Origin: Lentisphaeria bacterium UBA1829
GTDB lineage: Bacteria; Verrucomicrobiota; Lentisphaeria; Victivallales; UBA1829
Assembly (NCBI GenBank): GCA_002338895.1
Contig: DDJH01000236.1
Location: 2,348-10,199 of the forward strand
Direction: 5' to 3'
Length of the DNA: 7,852 nucleotides
In this document: piece by piece, positions 5,238 through 7,852 of the stretch
Numbering within the stretch: the first letter of the stretch is position 1
How the letters are laid out: every line of letters begins with the position of its first letter
Made by a program: the position numbers and the translations under genes
The notes under the pieces: model-generated
What the model was told of the DNA's origin: nothing
The model's database searches: none
The model's input: the letters and a program-made list of their open reading frames with translations, nothing else

Positions 5238-7852
5238 CGTGTTTCAGACTCCCTGTAAAGCATTTGACGTTCCGCGAGTTCCCGGAAGAGCCCGTCCTGC
5301 GCCAGCAGTTCCCGGCAGGTCCCGCACTGTTCCACGCGTCCCTTGTTCAGAACATAGATCCGGTCGGCGTTCACCACGGTCGAGAGACGCTGCGCAATGA
5401 TAATCCGCGTCACCGGAAAACGTTCCATATTCCGGCGGATCTGCTCTTCCGCCGCGCTGTCCAGCGCATGGGTGGCCTCGTCCATCAGAATGACGGCCGG
5501 ATTGCCCACCAGGGCGCGCGCAATGAGAATCCGCTGCTGCTGTCCTCCGGAGATCAGCTCTTCGGAGACCATCGTATACAACCCCATCGGCATCTCCTTG
5601 AGATCGCGGTCCAGGGCGGCAAGCTGGGCGGCCCGCTCCGCTTCCGCGCGGGTGCAGCCGCTTCCCGTGACAATGTTGTCCAGGATCGTTCCCGGCATCA
5701 CCCGGCTGTTCTGAAGAATCACGCCAAGCTGACGGCGGACCGCGTGGACATCCAGCGTGGAAAGATCCCGCCCGTTGTAGAACACCGTTCCGGTCTCCGG
5801 CTGTTCAAACCCGAGGAGCAGACGCATCAGCGAGCTCTTTCCCGCGCCGGACGGACCGACAATCGCAATGAACTCTCCCGCATTGGCCCTGATCGAAACG
5901 TTCTGCAGCACCGCCGGCCCCTCCGGCGAGTAGTGAAATGTCACGTTCGAAAGTTCCACACTTCCGTTGAGCTCCCCCGGCTGCTGCGCTTTTCCCCGTT
6001 CCGTCTCCGCTTCGATCAGCGGCATTAGACGCTCGATCTCCGGACGGATCGAGGCAAGACGCCAGAATCCGGAAAAACTCCCCGCCACCCCCTGCTGAAA
6101 ACAGCCGTACGCGCAGAGAAACGCCAGAAACTCCGGCAATGTCATCTCGCCCCGCCAGAAATTCCCCGCAAACAGGAAAAAGACCAGGGCCGTTCCCGCG
6201 GGAAACAGCACATCCAGCAGAGCCGTCCGCGCTCCGTTCCGTCCCATTGCGCGGTCCGCCCGCGTCAGCTGCAGATAGTCGTCCAGATACCGGGAGATCA
6301 CCCGTTTCTCCGCCCCCGCTCCGCGGATCTTGGCGATCCCGTCCAGAAACTGTTTCAGCATCCCGGCCAGCCGTCCGTTCGCCGCCGCCGCACGGGCTAG
6401 TGGACGCCGGTTCAGCAGAAAAAGTCCGCTCATCAGAAGGCAGTAAATCAGATTCAGAAACAGCGCCAGAAGCGCCAGGCGCCAGCTGTAGACAAACAGC
6501 ATCACAAGACTCGAAAGAGAGAACAGCGCTCCGAGAAACTGGCCGGAAAGCACCGCAAACACCGTCTCCTGAATCCGGATGGCGGAGAGAAGCCGCGTGC
6601 ACAGCTCCCCCGTGTTGTACTGACGGAAAAAATCAATCTTGACATTCAGAATATGATCGAACAGCGCCGCCTGGAACCGTTCCGTCTGATGGGCCCCGTA
6701 GGCAAGAAGCGAGACCTGCGGCGCCAGGCCCAGAAGCGCCGTCGCAAACGTCAGCGACAGCAGCAGAACGGTCAGCTGCCGGAGCTCCAGCGTGTTCGCG
6801 GTCGGAATAATTTGTCCTGCCAGATACTCCGTCGCAATCGGCAGGACAAATCCAAGAAGACCGATGCAGATCCCCAGAAACACGATCCGGCGGCCGACCT
6901 GCGCCAGACCGTCCAGTGCAAAGAGCGCCAGATCCTTCCGCGTCATCTTCCTGTCCGGAAACTGCTCATAAAAACGGTATACGGCAGAGGAGAAACGGCT
7001 CGCGTCTTCCGCGCTCAGCGGCTGCTCGCTCCCGTCCTCCGGGCGGATCCAGCTGGACCGGTGTCCGCGAAGCCGGACTGCGGCCGGGATCCCTTCCGGC
7101 CCGTAGAACCCCAGAACCGTTCCGGAAAAAAACTTCCGGAAGTTCTCCGGCAGATGGACCTTCCGCATTCTCCAGCGGTTGCCGGACACCAGATCCCGCA
7201 GACGTTCCGGAAGCGCCCGGCTTTTCCGGTCGGTGACCGGGACGGTGAACTCCAGATGGTGATCGGCCGCAATGGTCCGCAGGGCCAGCAGAAGCGGATC
7301 CTGCTCCGTGTTCCTTTTCTTCTCTTCCCGCACGATGCCGATCAGGCCGCTCAAGGCCCGGAGCTTGTTCCGCAGTTCGAAGCCGCAGCGGATCTCATCA
7401 TAGCGTTCATCTTCGATTCTCCGGCGGGCGTTCTCCCGATGCTGTTCCAGGTGTTCCAGAACGGTCCGCGCGTGAAAATCCGAGAGTGCCCGGTCAATGG
7501 AATCCGGCAGAAGAGAGGCGGTCCGATGCAGTTTCAAAACCGCATTCTCCACTGCGGTGATGGAGCAGCGGGGGGTCATCAGAATCAGGCTTCCGCTCCC
7601 CTGCTTCAGCGTCTCCGGGAACCCCTCGTGCCGGACGGAGCCGGAGAGAATCTCCGCCCAGAGAATTCCGCCGGCGGAGCGCAGAGCGCCGCCTTCCGGG
7701 ACCTCCAGTTCCGCGGTCTCACGGTCGAACTGAAGGGCGCTGGTGCCGGTCCCCTCCCGGAGCACAAGGCCCGAAAGAAGCGATTCGCACCAGGCGTCGA
7801 TCTCCTCCGGTCCGGGGAGAGCGGTCCCGAGCGGATGCAGGAGTGTCGGCTC
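5234..7852 (-). CDS. NHLM/Nif11-type bacteriocin ABC exporter, fused permease and ATPase, N-terminus cut
   Basis: Inner-membrane half-transporter expected to dimerise and export leader-bearing peptides. The frame is open to the window edge, so the true start lies beyond 7852; a GTG at 7765 is only an internal candidate. Numbering from that GTG, about 1-285 is a soluble domain with no C39 cysteine/histidine motif that I can find, matching the peptidase-less member of the NHLM exporter pair. Six membrane segments lie between about 292 and 560. The ATPase domain has Walker A GPSGAGKS (637-644), Q-loop Q685, signature SGGQQ (739-743), and Walker B VILMDE (758-763) with catalytic E763. Two positions are odd: the D-loop reads HALD (766-769) instead of SALD, and the switch residue in IIIAQRLS is Q792 instead of histidine. 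Downstream genes overlap (ATGA). The alternative, a lipid or multidrug exporter, fits less well given the adjacent Nif11 precursors. Confidence 0.88.
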   Translation of the reverse strand, partial: EPTLLHPLGTALPGPEEIDAWCESLLSGLVLREGTGTSALQFDRETAELEVPEGGALRSAGGILWAEILSGSVRHEGFPETLKQGSGSLILMTPRCSITAVENAVLKLHRTASLLPDSIDRALSDFHARTVLEHLEQHRENARRRIEDERYDEIRCGFELRNKLRALSGLIGIVREEKKRNTEQDPLLLALRTIAADHHLEFTVPVTDRKSRALPERLRDLVSGNRWRMRKVHLPENFRKFFSGTVLGFYGPEGIPAAVRLRGHRSSWIRPEDGSEQPLSAEDASRFSSAVYRFYEQFPDRKMTRKDLALFALDGLAQVGRRIVFLGICIGLLGFVLPIATEYLAGQIIPTANTLELRQLTVLLLSLTFATALLGLAPQVSLLAYGAHQTERFQAALFDHILNVKIDFFRQYNTGELCTRLLSAIRIQETVFAVLSGQFLGALFSLSSLVMLFVYSWRLALLALFLNLIYCLLMSGLFLLNRRPLARAAAANGRLAGMLKQFLDGIAKIRGAGAEKRVISRYLDDYLQLTRADRAMGRNGARTALLDVLFPAGTALVFFLFAGNFWRGEMTLPEFLAFLCAYGCFQQGVAGSFSGFWRLASIRPEIERLMPLIEAETERGKAQQPGELNGSVELSNVTFHYSPEGPAVLQNVSIRANAGEFIAIVGPSGAGKSSLMRLLLGFEQPETGTVFYNGRDLSTLDVHAVRRQLGVILQNSRVMPGTILDNIVTGSGCTRAEAERAAQLAALDRDLKEMPMGLYTMVSEELISGGQQQRILIARALVGNPAVILMDEATHALDSAAEEQIRRNMERFPVTRIIIAQRLSTVVNADRIYVLNKGRVEQCGTCRELLAQDGLFRELAERQMLYRESETR

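Noticed and set aside
4056..5258. 400-codon open frame on the plus strand opposite the binding-protein gene
   Set aside because: Arg/Pro/His-rich translation without motifs and antisense to a gene with clear family features and operon overlaps.
6911..7852. Possible C39 peptidase domain at the N-terminus of the exporter
   Set aside because: The visible soluble region shows no QxxxxDCG-like cysteine motif or the later His/Asp blocks; its content fits the peptidase-less exporter type. The extreme N-terminus outside the window remains unseen.
1..7852. CRISPR arrays, tRNA/rRNA genes, insertion sequences
   Set aside because: No regularly spaced direct repeats, no transposase motifs or flanking inverted repeats, and no tRNA-like cloverleaf noticed; almost all of the window is packed with protein genes.

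Overview
The window (7852 bases, roughly 60% GC) looks like chromosomal DNA of a Gram-negative-type bacterium. Codon use is dominated by GC-ending codons and many TCC/GGA/CCG triplets. A periplasmic-binding protein with an N-terminal hydrophobic segment beside a Nif11/NHLP-type peptide exporter fits an anaerobic Lentisphaerota/Victivallales-like or similar PVC-group genome. That taxonomic guess is inference from gene content and style, not from a marker gene.

Layout. Bases 1-564 (minus) hold the first 188 codons of peptide chain release factor 2 (prfB), cut by the window edge. A 94-base divergent spacer with a small palindrome follows. Bases 659-2907 (plus) hold a two-gene unit with an ATGA overlap: an M42-family metallo-aminopeptidase and the DNA polymerase III delta subunit (holA). 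This unit ends in a GC-rich hairpin facing convergent genes.

Bases 2964-7852 (minus) form one tightly packed cluster. In transcription order it encodes a large ABC exporter of the Nif11/NHLP (NHLM) bacteriocin type without a visible peptidase domain (5' end outside the window); a membrane-anchored type-1 periplasmic-binding protein (ATGA overlap); an ECF-type sigma factor (14-base overlap); and, after a 53-base gap, two Nif11-domain small proteins 3 bases apart. The first small protein has a double-glycine leader and a 22-residue cysteine-free core. The second has the Nif11 domain but no GG site and almost no core.

Interpretation. The minus-strand cluster is best read as a ribosomally made peptide (RiPP-like) locus: precursor(s), exporter, and a dedicated sigma factor. 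A candidate ECF-type promoter, beginning inside the sigma gene's stop codon and followed by a Shine-Dalgarno, sits directly in front of the precursor genes, which suggests the sigma factor switches on the precursor. The periplasmic-binding protein coupled to the exporter and sigma factor is the least expected member and may be a sensor or a capture partner. No modification enzyme or C39 peptidase is visible; they would have to lie beyond 7852 or elsewhere. The exporter's ATPase carries Gln at the normally conserved switch histidine and His in the D-loop, which is unusual.
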